A stretch of 64,000 bases of DNA from Macondimonas sp045864775 (GTDB taxonomy: Bacteria; Pseudomonadota; Gammaproteobacteria; UBA5335). The stretch is taken from assembly GCA_045864775.1 (NCBI GenBank), contig BTVR01000001.1, positions 62,001 through 126,000 of the forward strand, in the 5' to 3' direction. Shown here in pieces: positions 8,302 to 15,932 of this stretch. The stretch's first letter is position 1. The number at the start of each line of letters is the position of its first letter. A program made the position numbers and the translations under genes. The notes beneath the pieces are model-generated. The model did no database searches, was not told the DNA's origin, and saw only the letters and a list, made by a program, of their open reading frames with translations.

Positions 8302-8727
8302 GTGGTCCGGCCGTTGCTGTTTGTCTACGGGACCCTGCGTCGAGGGGCGAGCGCCCACGGACGATTGGCGTCTGCCCGCTTCGTCGCCACCGTGCAGCTG
8401 CTGGCGCGACACGATATGAGAAGTCGAGGGCAATATCCCGTGATCTGGTTCCCAGGCCGGCGGAGAATTGCGGGGGAATGTTACGAAGTGTCCCCGCTGC
8501 TGCTGCGTCGCCTGGATCGCTTTGAACAAACACCCCATGATTACCGGCGCCGGCTGGTGCGCACGCCGCTCGGGTTGGCTTGGATGTATCGGTGTGACAG
8601 TGCGCATGGCCAGCGGCGCGGCGGCAGGGTGATGCGAGGGGATTGGATGAAGCAATCCAAGCGCTTGATCGGGGGGTTAGCGGGCCGTCGCAAGATCGCC
8701 CTCAGCGGAACGCACGCTCGTGGATGA
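8302..8727 (+). CDS. Gamma-glutamylcyclotransferase-like (AIG2/GGCT fold) protein
   Basis: A 141-residue protein with the GGCT signature: LLFVYGTLRRG at the N-terminus forms the substrate-binding loop, and LDRFEQTPHDYRR holds the usual catalytic Glu. Relatives form 5-oxoproline from gamma-glutamyl amines or peptides, but the family includes many members of unknown substrate. The start is GTG 8302; no good ribosome-binding site is seen, so the exact N-terminus is uncertain. The last 8 bases overlap the following regulator gene, suggesting co-translation. Confidence 0.8.
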   Translation: MVRPLLFVYGTLRRGASAHGRLASARFVATVQLLARHDMRSRGQYPVIWFPGRRRIAGECYEVSPLLLRRLDRFEQTPHDYRRRLVRTPLGLAWMYRCDSAHGQRRGGRVMRGDWMKQSKRLIGGLAGRRKIALSGTHARG

Positions 8728-9676
8728 AGGAACGGAAGCGGGGCCCAATCTGGCCGATGCGCTCCGGGTCGACCTGTGCGCGATCATTCTTGCGGTGACC
8801 GAAGGAACGCCGCGCATTCTCACCATCCGCCCACCCGATGCGCGATCGGATGTTACCGATGCGCTGCCGTGGGGGCCGCTGGATCCGCGTACCGACCGGA
8901 CCCTGGAACGGACCCTGCGCAGCTGGGTGGCACGCCAGTCCCGCCTGTCGCTCGGATATGTCGAGCAGCTCTATACCTTCGATGAAGGGCGCGCGGGCGA
9001 AGGGCTGCGCCGGATCAGCGTGACCTATCTGGCGCTGGTGCAAGAGCAGGTTGTCTCCCAGGCGGGCGCCGGCTGGTGTGATGTCTATGCTTTCTTTCCC
9101 TGGGAGGACTGGCGCGAAGGCCGACCACCGCTCATCGACGCTGCGCTCATTCCGGCGTTGAACACTTGGCTGGCACGGCTGCCCGAGCCGCAACAGGCGG
9201 AACAGGAGCGCGAGCGGATGGAAATCTACTTCGGCGTCAACGGCGCGCCCTGGGTTCCGGAGCGGGTATTGGAACGTTATGAGCTGCTCTATCAGGCGGG
9301 CCTGATTCCGGAGGCGGGCGCCGAGCCCGGTCCGGCCTTCGGGCGGCCCATGGCGCTGAATCATCGGCGGGTGGTCGCCACCGCGCTGAGCCGGTTGCGT
9401 GGCAAGATCAAGTACCGGCCCGTCGTCTTCGAGCTCTTGCCATCCCGCTTCACGCTATGGCACCTGCAACAGGTGGCCGAGGCCCTCACGGGCATGAGCC
9501 TGCACAAGCAGAACTTCCGGCGGCTGGTGGAGCAGGGCGGGCTGGTGGCCAGTACGGGAGAGTTTGCCTATGACACCGGCGGTCGGCCAGCGCAGCTCTT
9601 CCGCTTCCGCCGCAGGGTCTTGCGCGAGCGGCCAGCGCCCGGCGTGGGGTTGCCGGGCGGATTTCGTGACAGTTGA
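8720..9676 (+). CDS. NAD-biosynthesis regulator, NadQ/NrtR-like (degenerate Nudix plus winged helix)
   Basis: A 318-residue cytoplasmic protein. The first two-thirds look like a divergent Nudix fold without a recognisable catalytic Nudix box. The last 80 residues (KYRPVVFELLPSRFTLWHLQQVAEAL, KQNFRRLVEQG, GGRPAQLFRFRR) match the winged-helix DNA-binding tail of NrtR/NadQ regulators, which sense NAD metabolites. The gene directly upstream of nadA, with a promoter and palindrome between them, strongly supports regulation of NAD synthesis. The start is GTG 8720, overlapping the previous gene by 8 bases. The assignment is from remembered family features and context, not from a search. Confidence 0.75.
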   Translation: MDEGTEAGPNLADALRVDLCAIILAVTEGTPRILTIRPPDARSDVTDALPWGPLDPRTDRTLERTLRSWVARQSRLSLGYVEQLYTFDEGRAGEGLRRISVTYLALVQEQVVSQAGAGWCDVYAFFPWEDWREGRPPLIDAALIPALNTWLARLPEPQQAEQERERMEIYFGVNGAPWVPERVLERYELLYQAGLIPEAGAEPGPAFGRPMALNHRRVVATALSRLRGKIKYRPVVFELLPSRFTLWHLQQVAEALTGMSLHKQNFRRLVEQGGLVASTGEFAYDTGGRPAQLFRFRRRVLRERPAPGVGLPGGFRDS

Positions 9677-9701
9677 CACCTGTTATGCTCAACCCTAGTA
9701 T
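9673..9701 (+). promoter_or_regulatory. Sigma-70 promoter of nadA
   Basis: TTGACA (9673-9678, a perfect -35 that overlaps the stop codon of the upstream regulator), a 17-base spacer, and TAGTAT (9696-9701) as -10. Transcription would start near 9708, inside the palindrome described next. Confidence 0.75.
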
Positions 9702-9724
9702 AAGTGACCATCGGTACGTCACTT
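9702..9724 (+). promoter_or_regulatory. Palindromic operator in front of nadA
   Basis: A perfect inverted repeat AAGTGAC-N9-GTCACTT, 23 bases in total, begins directly after the -10 hexamer and covers the predicted transcription start. A protein bound here would block RNA polymerase. The best candidate ligand is the NadQ/NrtR-like protein encoded just upstream. This is inferred from position and symmetry; I did not compare it with published binding motifs. Confidence 0.65.
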
Positions 9725-9765
9725 GAAAGCAGTGCCCCAAAGCCTGCTTTCGGCGAGGGGATTCC

Positions 9766-10839
9766 ATGAACCTGCACGTCGAAGCACTCACGCCTCATCC
9801 GGCGGTATTCGGAAAATCGGAGCGCGATGCGCTGGAGCCCATTTACGCGCGCATGCGCCATGTCGTTCCCGCGATCGAATGGGCCGTTCATGCGCCCTAT
9901 ATCGCTGCCATCAATGCGCTGAAGCGCGAGCGCAACGCCGTCGTCCTGGCGCACAACTACCAGACGCCCGAGATTTTCTATGGCATCGCCGACTACACCG
10001 GCGATTCCTTGGGCTTGGCGCAGCAGGCTGCGGCGACCGAAGCGGAGGTGATCGTCCAGTGCGGCGTCCACTTCATGGCCGAAACCTCCAAGGTGCTCAG
10101 CCCGCACAAGACGGTCCTGATCCCGGATACCGAAGCCGGCTGCTCCCTCGCCGATGCCATCACGCCGGCCGACATCGCCTTGCTGCGACAGCGTTATCCG
10201 GGCGTGCCAGTGGTCACCTACGTCAACACCTCGGCTGCGGTCAAGGCGGCCTCCGACATCTGCTGCACCTCGGCCAATGCGCTCGAGATCGTGGAATCCC
10301 TCGGGGTCGACCGGGTCATCTTCCTCCCCGATCAATACCTGGGTCGGTGGGTGGCTTCCAAGACTGATGTGGAAATCGTCCTGTGGGAGGGGGCCTGTGA
10401 GGTGCACGAACGTTTCACGGGCGCGCAGCTGCGCGAATACCGCCAACGTCATGCCGGAATCCACATCATTGCGCATCCGGAATGCCCGCCGGACGTGCTC
10501 GAAGAAGCCGATTACGTCGGCTCCACTACGGGCATGGTGCGTCACATCGAGGCGTCTGGCGCCTCACGCGTGGTGATGGTCACCGAATGTTCCATGAGCG
10601 ACAACGTGGCCGTGCAGTTCCCGCAAGTGGAGTTCATCCGGCCCTGCAACCTGTGCCCGCACATGAAGCGCATCACGCTGCCCAAGGTGCTGCATGCGCT
10701 GCAAACCCTGTCGCCCGCAGTCGAGGTGGATGAGGATGTCGCAGCCGGTGCGCGACGCGCCGTTGAGCGCATGCTTGCCGTCGGGCGCGGTCAGGAAGGT
10801 ATTTCAGCGGCACTGCAACGGCGTGTGGCTGCCGGGTGA
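9766..10839 (+). CDS. nadA: Quinolinate synthase A
   Basis: An oxygen-sensitive 4Fe-4S enzyme that condenses iminoaspartate with dihydroxyacetone phosphate to quinolinate in de novo NAD synthesis. It has 357 residues. Cluster cysteines are seen in QCGVHFMAETSK, in SDICCTSANA and in CNLCPHMKRITL near the C-terminus; LAHNYQTPEIF and IPDTEAGCSLAD mark the conserved triose-like folds. nadB and nadC are not in the window. Expression is probably repressed through the operator at 9702-9724. Confidence 0.96.
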   Translation: MNLHVEALTPHPAVFGKSERDALEPIYARMRHVVPAIEWAVHAPYIAAINALKRERNAVVLAHNYQTPEIFYGIADYTGDSLGLAQQAAATEAEVIVQCGVHFMAETSKVLSPHKTVLIPDTEAGCSLADAITPADIALLRQRYPGVPVVTYVNTSAAVKAASDICCTSANALEIVESLGVDRVIFLPDQYLGRWVASKTDVEIVLWEGACEVHERFTGAQLREYRQRHAGIHIIAHPECPPDVLEEADYVGSTTGMVRHIEASGASRVVMVTECSMSDNVAVQFPQVEFIRPCNLCPHMKRITLPKVLHALQTLSPAVEVDEDVAAGARRAVERMLAVGRGQEGISAALQRRVAAG

Positions 10840-10878
10840 GGGGTCGCCCTACCCGGTCGCATCGATCATCTGGTTGCG

Positions 10879-10907
10879 GTTGACAATCATTCTTATTCGC
10901 TTAATAT
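10879..10907 (+). promoter_or_regulatory. Promoter of bfd with overlapping Fur-box-like sequence
   Basis: TTGACA (10880-10885), a 16-base spacer and TAATAT (10902-10907) form a good sigma-70 promoter. The 19 bases from 10879 match the classical Fur box at 12 of 19 positions and include AATCATTCTTATT. Fur repression of bfd is well established elsewhere, so iron control here is likely. Confidence 0.6.
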
Positions 10908-10950
10908 TGGCATCATCGTTCGCCACCCCACGGCGATCGGAGAGGCCCCC

Positions 10951-11178
10951 ATGTATGTTTGTCTGTGTCGCGCAGTCACCGACCGGGATTTGAACGAGGC
11001 GATCGCCAAAGGACATCAGAGTCTGCCTGCATTGCAGGCCACCCTGGGGGTCGCGACCGGTTGCGGCCGGTGTCGCGGCCATGTCTGCCGCATGCTTCGG
11101 GATGAAACGAACGACACCACGCTCGCCGCGTCGACAGCATCCATCGCGACTTCTTCCACGGGTCTGATGGCTGGCTGA
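10951..11178 (+). CDS. bfd: Bacterioferritin-associated ferredoxin
   Basis: A 2Fe-2S protein that reduces the haem of bacterioferritin to release stored iron under starvation. The 75-residue protein begins MYVCLCRAVTDRDL and has the four cluster cysteines in the Bfd pattern C-x-C (residues 4 and 6) and CGRC-RGHVC (about residues 38-46). The C-terminal tail (TTLAASTASIATSS) is low in complexity and variable in the family. bfr follows 60 bases downstream. Confidence 0.93.
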   Translation: MYVCLCRAVTDRDLNEAIAKGHQSLPALQATLGVATGCGRCRGHVCRMLRDETNDTTLAASTASIATSSTGLMAG

Positions 11179-11238
11179 ACCTATCGACAACGGCCTGCTT
11201 CGATTAAGATCGACCCATCGATCCCATCGGAGCGTGTC

Positions 11239-11703
11239 ATGAAAGGTCATCCGCAAGCCATCGAGTGGCTCAACCGCATCCTCGAAAACGAACTCACCGC
11301 CATCAACCAGTATTTCCTGCATGCCCGCATGTGCAAGAACTGGGGTTACGAAAGCCTCGGCAAGAAAATCTACTCCGAGTCCATCGATGAAATGAAGCAC
11401 GCCGATGTGCTCATCGAGCGGATTCTGTTCCTGGAAGGCTTGCCCAATCTGCAATCTCTCGGCAAGCTCATGATCGGTGAGTCGGTGCGTGAAGTGCTGC
11501 GGTGTGATCTCGAGCTGGAGCGGATCGCGCATCCTGCGCTCAAGGAAGCCATCGCCTTCGTAGAATCGATTGGCGACTACATCACCCGGGAAGTGCTGGA
11601 AGACATCCTCGAGAGCGAGGAAGAGCACATCGACTGGCTCGAAACACAGTTGCGCCTGATGGATGAGTTGGGCGAGCCGAACTTCCTGCAATCCGCGCTT
11701 TGA
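11239..11703 (+). CDS. bfr: Bacterioferritin
   Basis: A haem-containing 24-mer iron-storage ferritin, 154 residues. Met52 in the IDEMKHAD motif is the axial haem ligand; Glu18, Glu51, His54 and the later EEEHIDW residues match the ferroxidase ligands, so this is a haem-binding, catalytically competent form. GGAGC lies 6 bases before the ATG. A separate weak promoter may lie in the 60-base gap after bfd (TTAAGAT). Together with Bfd it forms an iron store-and-release pair. Confidence 0.96.
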   Translation: MKGHPQAIEWLNRILENELTAINQYFLHARMCKNWGYESLGKKIYSESIDEMKHADVLIERILFLEGLPNLQSLGKLMIGESVREVLRCDLELERIAHPALKEAIAFVESIGDYITREVLEDILESEEEHIDWLETQLRLMDELGEPNFLQSAL

Positions 11704-11771
11704 TGGATTTTGATTTTCGATATCGGGCTCCCCTGACGGCGAGTCGTTGTGTGACAGGAAGGGAACGTAAG

Positions 11772-12182
11772 ATGACTTCGAGATTGCTTAGAGTGATGGC
11801 GATTGGGGTGCTGGTGCCGTTTTCGAGCGTGACGCTTGCCATGCCCGCCGTTCAGGCGACGGCAGTCGTCAGCACGGATGAGGCGCTTGCCCAGTCTCGG
11901 GCGGCGGCCTCGTCCGAGGAACGGGCGCGGGTGCAGGCATTTTTGAGTCGGGAGGATGTGGCGCAACAGTTGACGCGTCTTGGCGTCGATGCAGCTTCCG
12001 CGCAGGCTCGGGTGGATGCCCTGACCGATGCGGAGGTGGCGCAGCTCGACCATCAGATCGAGCAGCTGCCCGCCGGCGGCAGTTCCGTCCTCGGGGCGCT
12101 GGTATTCATCTTCGTACTGTTGCTCATCACCGATATTCTGGGATTCACGAAGGTATTTCCGTTTACCCGCTCCATGCGCTGA
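11772..12182 (+). CDS. PA2779-family membrane-anchored protein
   Basis: A 136-residue protein with an N-terminal signal peptide (MTSRLLRVMAIGVLVPF, cleavage probably after AVQA), a helical periplasmic part with LSREDVAQQLTRLGVD and DALTDAEVAQL, a glycine linker, and a single C-terminal membrane helix (LGALVFIFVLLLITDILGF). This is the layout of the Pseudomonas PA2779 family of unknown function, usually encoded next to a PA2778-type C39 peptidase. Here that peptidase is at 13423-14361, with riboswitch and terC between. AGGAAGG upstream serves as ribosome-binding site. Confidence 0.8.
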   Translation: MTSRLLRVMAIGVLVPFSSVTLAMPAVQATAVVSTDEALAQSRAAASSEERARVQAFLSREDVAQQLTRLGVDAASAQARVDALTDAEVAQLDHQIEQLPAGGSSVLGALVFIFVLLLITDILGFTKVFPFTRSMR

Positions 12183-12214
12183 CCCTTCTCTCTCTCGATG
12201 CTGGCCGGAATCCA

Positions 12215-12243
12215 TTGACAGCATGAGCGCAAATCGGTAATTT
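12215..12243 (+). promoter_or_regulatory. Sigma-70 promoter for the riboswitch-terC transcript
   Basis: TTGACA (12215-12220), a 17-base spacer and TAATTT (12238-12243). The predicted start near 12250 is exactly where the conserved riboswitch core begins. Confidence 0.7.
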
Positions 12244-12249
12244 CTCAGC

Positions 12250-12356
12250 CGAAGGGGAGTAGCTTTTCGCCAAGGTGTCGTCATTACGATGACCCATCCG
12301 GTACCTTGGGCAACTCACGTTGCAAGCAAGACCTTCGCCAGTCAGGCGAAGGTTCC
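12250..12356 (+). ncRNA. Manganese riboswitch (yybP-ykoY class)
   Basis: The hallmark elements appear in order: AAGGGGAGTAGC (12252-12263), TCGTCATTACGATGA, the GGTACCTTGGGCAACTC loop and GCAAGACCTTCGCC. P1 is formed by GAAGG (12251-12255) with CCTTC (12332-12336). The same 3' strand can instead form CCTTCGCC/GGCGAAGG (12332-12352), giving mutually exclusive folds before the terminator. Known biology: this class binds Mn2+ and raises expression of Mn exporters or TerC/Alx proteins. A terC gene follows directly, matching the class. Confidence 0.9.
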
Positions 12357-12372
12357 CCATGTCGAATCATGG

Positions 12373-12404
12373 ACCCTGATCCTGGCCGGGATCAGGGTTT
12401 TTTT
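12373..12404 (+). terminator. Intrinsic terminator of the Mn riboswitch
   Basis: ACCCTGATC pairs with GATCAGGGT around a short loop and is followed by a run of seven T. It lies between the riboswitch aptamer and the terC start, so it is the expression platform: transcription is presumably stopped when manganese is low. The preceding CCATG/CATGG pair (12357-12372) may act as part of the competing fold. Confidence 0.88.
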
Positions 12405-12428
12405 GTGGGTCGACAGGGAGAACACTTT

Positions 12429-13406
12429 ATGGAAACCGTTGGAAACATATGGCTCTGGCTGGGGTTTTTCGCGTTCGCGCTAGCCATGATCGCCGTGGAC
12501 CTTTTTCTTTTGGGTGGACGCAAGGCCCACAAGGTCTCGCTGCGCGAGGCGGGGGCCTGGTCCGTGGTCTGGATTGGTTTGGCACTCCTGTTCTGCGCCG
12601 GATTCTGGTGGTATCTCGACGGTGCCATGGGCCGCGATATTGCGAATCAGAAGGCCACCGAATTTCTCACGGGCTATCTCATTGAGAAATCGCTTGCGGT
12701 CGACAACATCTTCGTCTGGCTCATGCTGTTCAGCTATTTTGCCATTCCCGCCGAGTACCAGCGCCGCGTCCTGATCTATGGCGTCCTCGGGGCCATCGTC
12801 ATGCGTACGGTCATGATTCTGGTGGGCGCTTGGCTGCTTGCCCAGTTCCATTGGATTCTGTATGTGTTCGGCGCGTTCCTGCTGTTCACCGGCTTCAAGA
12901 TGGCATTCTTTGCCGATCATGAGCCTGATCTCGAACGGAACCCGGTGCTCCGCTGGATGCGCGGACATTTGCGGATCACGGACAAATTGGAGGGTGAGTG
13001 GTTCTGGGTGACCAAGAACGGTGTTCGGTGGTTTACCCCCTTGTTTGTGGTCCTGATCCTGGTCGAGATCACGGACCTCATCTTCGCCGTTGACAGCATT
13101 CCGGCGATTTTCGCCGTGACCTCGGACCCCTTCATCGTGCTGACTTCCAACATCTTCGCCATCCTGGGGCTGCGTGCGATGTACTTTCTCCTCGCCGATT
13201 TCGCGGGTCGGTTCAGCCTCCTGAAGTATGGTCTCGCGGCGGTGCTGATCTTCATCGGCGCCAAGATGCTGTTGCTCGACGTATACAAGATCCCGGTCTC
13301 CTGGTCGCTGCTGGTGGTGGCCGCGTTGATCGTCACGTCCGTGCTGGCCAGTCTGTGGGTGACCCGGAACCGGAGCCTCGATGGAAAAGCGCATGACGTG
13401 CTGTAA
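12429..13406 (+). CDS. TerC/Alx-family integral membrane protein (Mn efflux type)
   Basis: A 325-residue polytopic membrane protein with about eight to nine hydrophobic segments. Family-typical acidic motifs are present: TGYLIEKSLAVDNIFVWLM and VEITDLIFAVDSIPAIFAVT, both with conserved Asp in the membrane that likely bind metal. ATG 12429 (METVGNIW) follows GGGAG. The upstream manganese riboswitch indicates manganese-induced expression, consistent with Alx-like Mn2+ export or metalation of exported proteins. Tellurite resistance, the origin of the name, need not be its role. Confidence 0.92.
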   Translation: METVGNIWLWLGFFAFALAMIAVDLFLLGGRKAHKVSLREAGAWSVVWIGLALLFCAGFWWYLDGAMGRDIANQKATEFLTGYLIEKSLAVDNIFVWLMLFSYFAIPAEYQRRVLIYGVLGAIVMRTVMILVGAWLLAQFHWILYVFGAFLLFTGFKMAFFADHEPDLERNPVLRWMRGHLRITDKLEGEWFWVTKNGVRWFTPLFVVLILVEITDLIFAVDSIPAIFAVTSDPFIVLTSNIFAILGLRAMYFLLADFAGRFSLLKYGLAAVLIFIGAKMLLLDVYKIPVSWSLLVVAALIVTSVLASLWVTRNRSLDGKAHDVL

Positions 13407-13422
13407 CGGGAACTGAGCCGCC

Positions 13423-14361
13423 GTGCCCGGCAGCGGAAAGACGGCATGGCGCGTGGCGCTGGCAGTGCTCGGGCTGCTGAGCGGCTGCAGCGCCGTGCCG
13501 ACGATGCCGGGCCCGTCCGCGGCCGGCGTTTCCATTCGGGAACTGTCCGAGGTGCCCTTCTACCCCCAAGAGGCCTATCAGTGTGGACCCGCGGCCTTGG
13601 CGGAGGTTTTGAGTTACAGCGGGATTGCACGTTCCCCCGATGATCTGGTCGCAGCCGTCTACGTGCCGGATCTCGAGGGGAGCCTCCAGGCCGAAATGAT
13701 CGCGGCAGCGCGCTCGCAGGGCCGTCTGGTCTATCCGCTGCAGACGCCGGAGGAAATGCAGGCCCAGTTGCGCGATGGCTCGCCAGTGCTGGTGTTGCAG
13801 AACCTCGGCTTGCCGGCACACCCGCGCTGGCACTATGCGGTGGTGATCGGCTGGAATCCCGGCCGCGAGGTGATGCTGCGGTCTGGGACGACGCATCGTC
13901 TGGTCCTCAACGAGGCGACATTCCTGCGCACCTGGCAGTGGGGCGGGGCATGGGCCCAGGTCATACTGGAACCGGGCCGGCTACCGGCGCTGGCGGAACC
14001 CGCCCGTTACCTGACCGCGGCCCACCAACTGGAATCGGTCGGCCAGACCGCCGCAGCGCTCGGTGCCTATCAGACCGCGGCGCGCCATTGGCCTGAGCAG
14101 GATCTCGCGTGGCTGGCCTGGTCGAATCTGCTCCTGCAGGCGCAGGAGCCGGCTGCCGCACGTCAGGCACTGGACGTGATCGATCAAGGCCTCGGCCACA
14201 ATCCGAACAGTGAGGTGCTCCGGCTCAACCAAGCCGGCATCCTGCTGACGCTCGGCAAGCAGGAAGCCGCTCAGCGCACGGCGCGGGACGTGGCGTCGCG
14301 GGAAGGGCCATGGCAACAGCAGGCAGAGCGCTTGCTGCGCCGTATCGAAGCAGGTGAGTGA
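13423..14361 (+). CDS. PA2778-family C39 peptidase lipoprotein with TPR region
   Basis: A 312-residue putative outer-membrane or periplasmic lipoprotein; the lipobox LSGCS follows a short hydrophobic signal. A C39-type cysteine protease domain (about residues 40-190) shows the catalytic QCGPAAL and the HYAVVIGW histidine region. The remaining 110 residues are alanine- and leucine-rich tetratricopeptide-like helices. GTG start at 13423. In Pseudomonas the homologous gene adjoins PA2779; here terC separates them. The peptidase substrate is unknown; C39 peptidases usually cut after double glycine leaders. Confidence 0.82.
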   Translation: MPGSGKTAWRVALAVLGLLSGCSAVPTMPGPSAAGVSIRELSEVPFYPQEAYQCGPAALAEVLSYSGIARSPDDLVAAVYVPDLEGSLQAEMIAAARSQGRLVYPLQTPEEMQAQLRDGSPVLVLQNLGLPAHPRWHYAVVIGWNPGREVMLRSGTTHRLVLNEATFLRTWQWGGAWAQVILEPGRLPALAEPARYLTAAHQLESVGQTAAALGAYQTAARHWPEQDLAWLAWSNLLLQAQEPAAARQALDVIDQGLGHNPNSEVLRLNQAGILLTLGKQEAAQRTARDVASREGPWQQQAERLLRRIEAGE

Positions 14362-14468
14362 GAAGACCGGACTCGGGGGTGCCTGCCCCTGAAGGAACGA
14401 AGGGGTCGAGGGTCGGGTTGATCTTGGCCGGCATACGGGGAAGAAAGGGGCCGTCCGTGGCCCTGCCG

Positions 14469-14485
14469 ATCCGCTCCGAGCGGAT
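14469..14485. terminator. Stem-loop between convergent genes
   Basis: ATCCGCT (14469-14475) and AGCGGAT (14479-14485) form a 7-bp stem with loop CCG immediately next to the stop codon of the minus-strand monooxygenase gene. The region 14362-14485 also contains shorter GC-rich repeats. It may terminate either strand; there is no T-run. Confidence 0.3.
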
Positions 14486-15658
14486 TCAGCCAGCCGCGAG
14501 GGCGGTGCGGCGCAACTCCGGGATGTCGCTGAGCGCATTTTCCGATCGGACGATTTCCCGTTCCGCGGGAGATGCCTGCTTGGCGTCCCATTCGAGCAGC
14601 AGTGGCGTGATCACCCGGCGCCACAGCGGCGGGCACAGCGCCGCAAGGAAGGTCCCAGCGTAGCCATGGGGCATCTCGGGCGCGTCAGGATAGGGCTTGA
14701 GCACCCAGAAGGGCAGATCGCCTTGCTCATGGTGCGCCGAATGGCGCGTCAAGGAGTAGAGCACGAAGCTCGACATGCGCTTGTTCGTGTTCCACGAATG
14801 CCGCGGCTGTACCGGCTCGCCGGGCACTCGCACCAAGCCGAAGTGTTCCATGTAATTGGCCACCTCCAGCGTGAGCTTGCCGATGAAGGCGGTCACGAGG
14901 AACGCACCGACGCCGATCCAGCCCGCCGACGCAAAGAAGACCGCAGCCAGCGCGAGCACCATGGCATAGCCGCGCAGCATCGAGTTCTCGATGGACAGCA
15001 CCGGCTTGCCGATCTTGCGCAGGCGGTCGATTTCGAAACGCCAGGCCGCGATGTGCTCGTGCCAAATGGCGCCCGGGGCCCACAGCCAGAAATTGGTGTC
15101 CTTGCGCCGTGCCGTGGCGGGGTCACCGACGGTCGCCACGCGGGCATGGTGGTTGTACACGTGTTCCACGGCAAAGTCCGGATTGGCGCTGAACGCCAGC
15201 ATCCAGCGGCCCAGGATCATGTCGAGCCGGCTCCAGGTCCGGTGCGTGAGTTCATGACCCACATTGGTGCCAGCGGCCGCAATCAAGACCCCCAAAACGA
15301 CCATCGTGCCAAGAATGCTGGCGACGCCGGTCTGCTCCCGGGCGGCGAAGACATCGAAGCCGGTGACGGCCTGGATGGCCGCGCCGATACCGAGGAAATC
15401 GCCTGTTCCGAGCATCCACGCCTGGGCCAGACTGGCCATGGCCAGCAGCGGCAGAACCAGATAAAGAAGGACGTTCAGCACGCCGGGGTGGGCATAGTGC
15501 GGCTCATCGAGGTAATCCCCCATGAAATGATCGCCGAGGAACAAGAAAGCCCCCATGACGGCACCTGTGATCAGAATCCAGGGCCCGCCGGCAAAAATGG
15601 AGACAATGACGGCGAGCAGGGTCAAATGCATCAGCGTATATCGTAAGTATTTGAACAT
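14486..15658 (-). CDS. AlkB-type membrane di-iron monooxygenase
   Basis: A 390-residue integral membrane protein with the complete histidine boxes of the alkane hydroxylase family: HELTHR, EHVYNHHARV, NYMEHFGLVR and LTRHSAHHE. These ligate the non-haem di-iron centre that hydroxylates terminal carbons of alkanes or related aliphatics. Several membrane helices precede the first box. Relatives also include xylene monooxygenases and fatty acid hydroxylases, so the substrate is not fixed. No rubredoxin or rubredoxin reductase gene is adjacent, so electron donors must be encoded elsewhere. A separate promoter must lie within 15659-15932. Confidence 0.88.
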   Translation of the reverse strand: MFKYLRYTLMHLTLLAVIVSIFAGGPWILITGAVMGAFLFLGDHFMGDYLDEPHYAHPGVLNVLLYLVLPLLAMASLAQAWMLGTGDFLGIGAAIQAVTGFDVFAAREQTGVASILGTMVVLGVLIAAAGTNVGHELTHRTWSRLDMILGRWMLAFSANPDFAVEHVYNHHARVATVGDPATARRKDTNFWLWAPGAIWHEHIAAWRFEIDRLRKIGKPVLSIENSMLRGYAMVLALAAVFFASAGWIGVGAFLVTAFIGKLTLEVANYMEHFGLVRVPGEPVQPRHSWNTNKRMSSFVLYSLTRHSAHHEQGDLPFWVLKPYPDAPEMPHGYAGTFLAALCPPLWRRVITPLLLEWDAKQASPAEREIVRSENALSDIPELRRTALAAG

Positions 15659-15932
15659 GGCGTATTCTCCAAGTGCACGAACGAGCCTCAGTTACCTTTC
15701 GGGGGGATCCGCTCTTGTCGGCGGCTTGGATGTCATTGTCGCGGAAGTGCAATCTGTCGTTATTGACGGAAGTCATGAAAGCCATAGGCTGATGCATTGA
15801 TGGGGCGGGGCCGGGCAAAGGCCGAATCAACGATTTGGCCCGGATTGTGCTGACCGACAGACGCCCGTGCCGTCGTTCTCGCAAACCGTTCGTTGCACCG
15901 GTCTTAACCATCGCCGTCCCGGAGATCTTGTC

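Noticed and set aside
12306..12428. N-terminal extension of TerC reading through the riboswitch and terminator.
   Set aside because: This region is untranslated leader: it contains the riboswitch 3' part and a terminator, and the ribosome-binding site lies just before ATG 12429.
15811..15843. Imperfect hairpin in the gap between the AlkB-type gene and pfkA (GGCCGAATC/GATTTGGCC).
   Set aside because: One G-T pair, a three-base loop and no nearby gene end; not enough to call a regulatory site.
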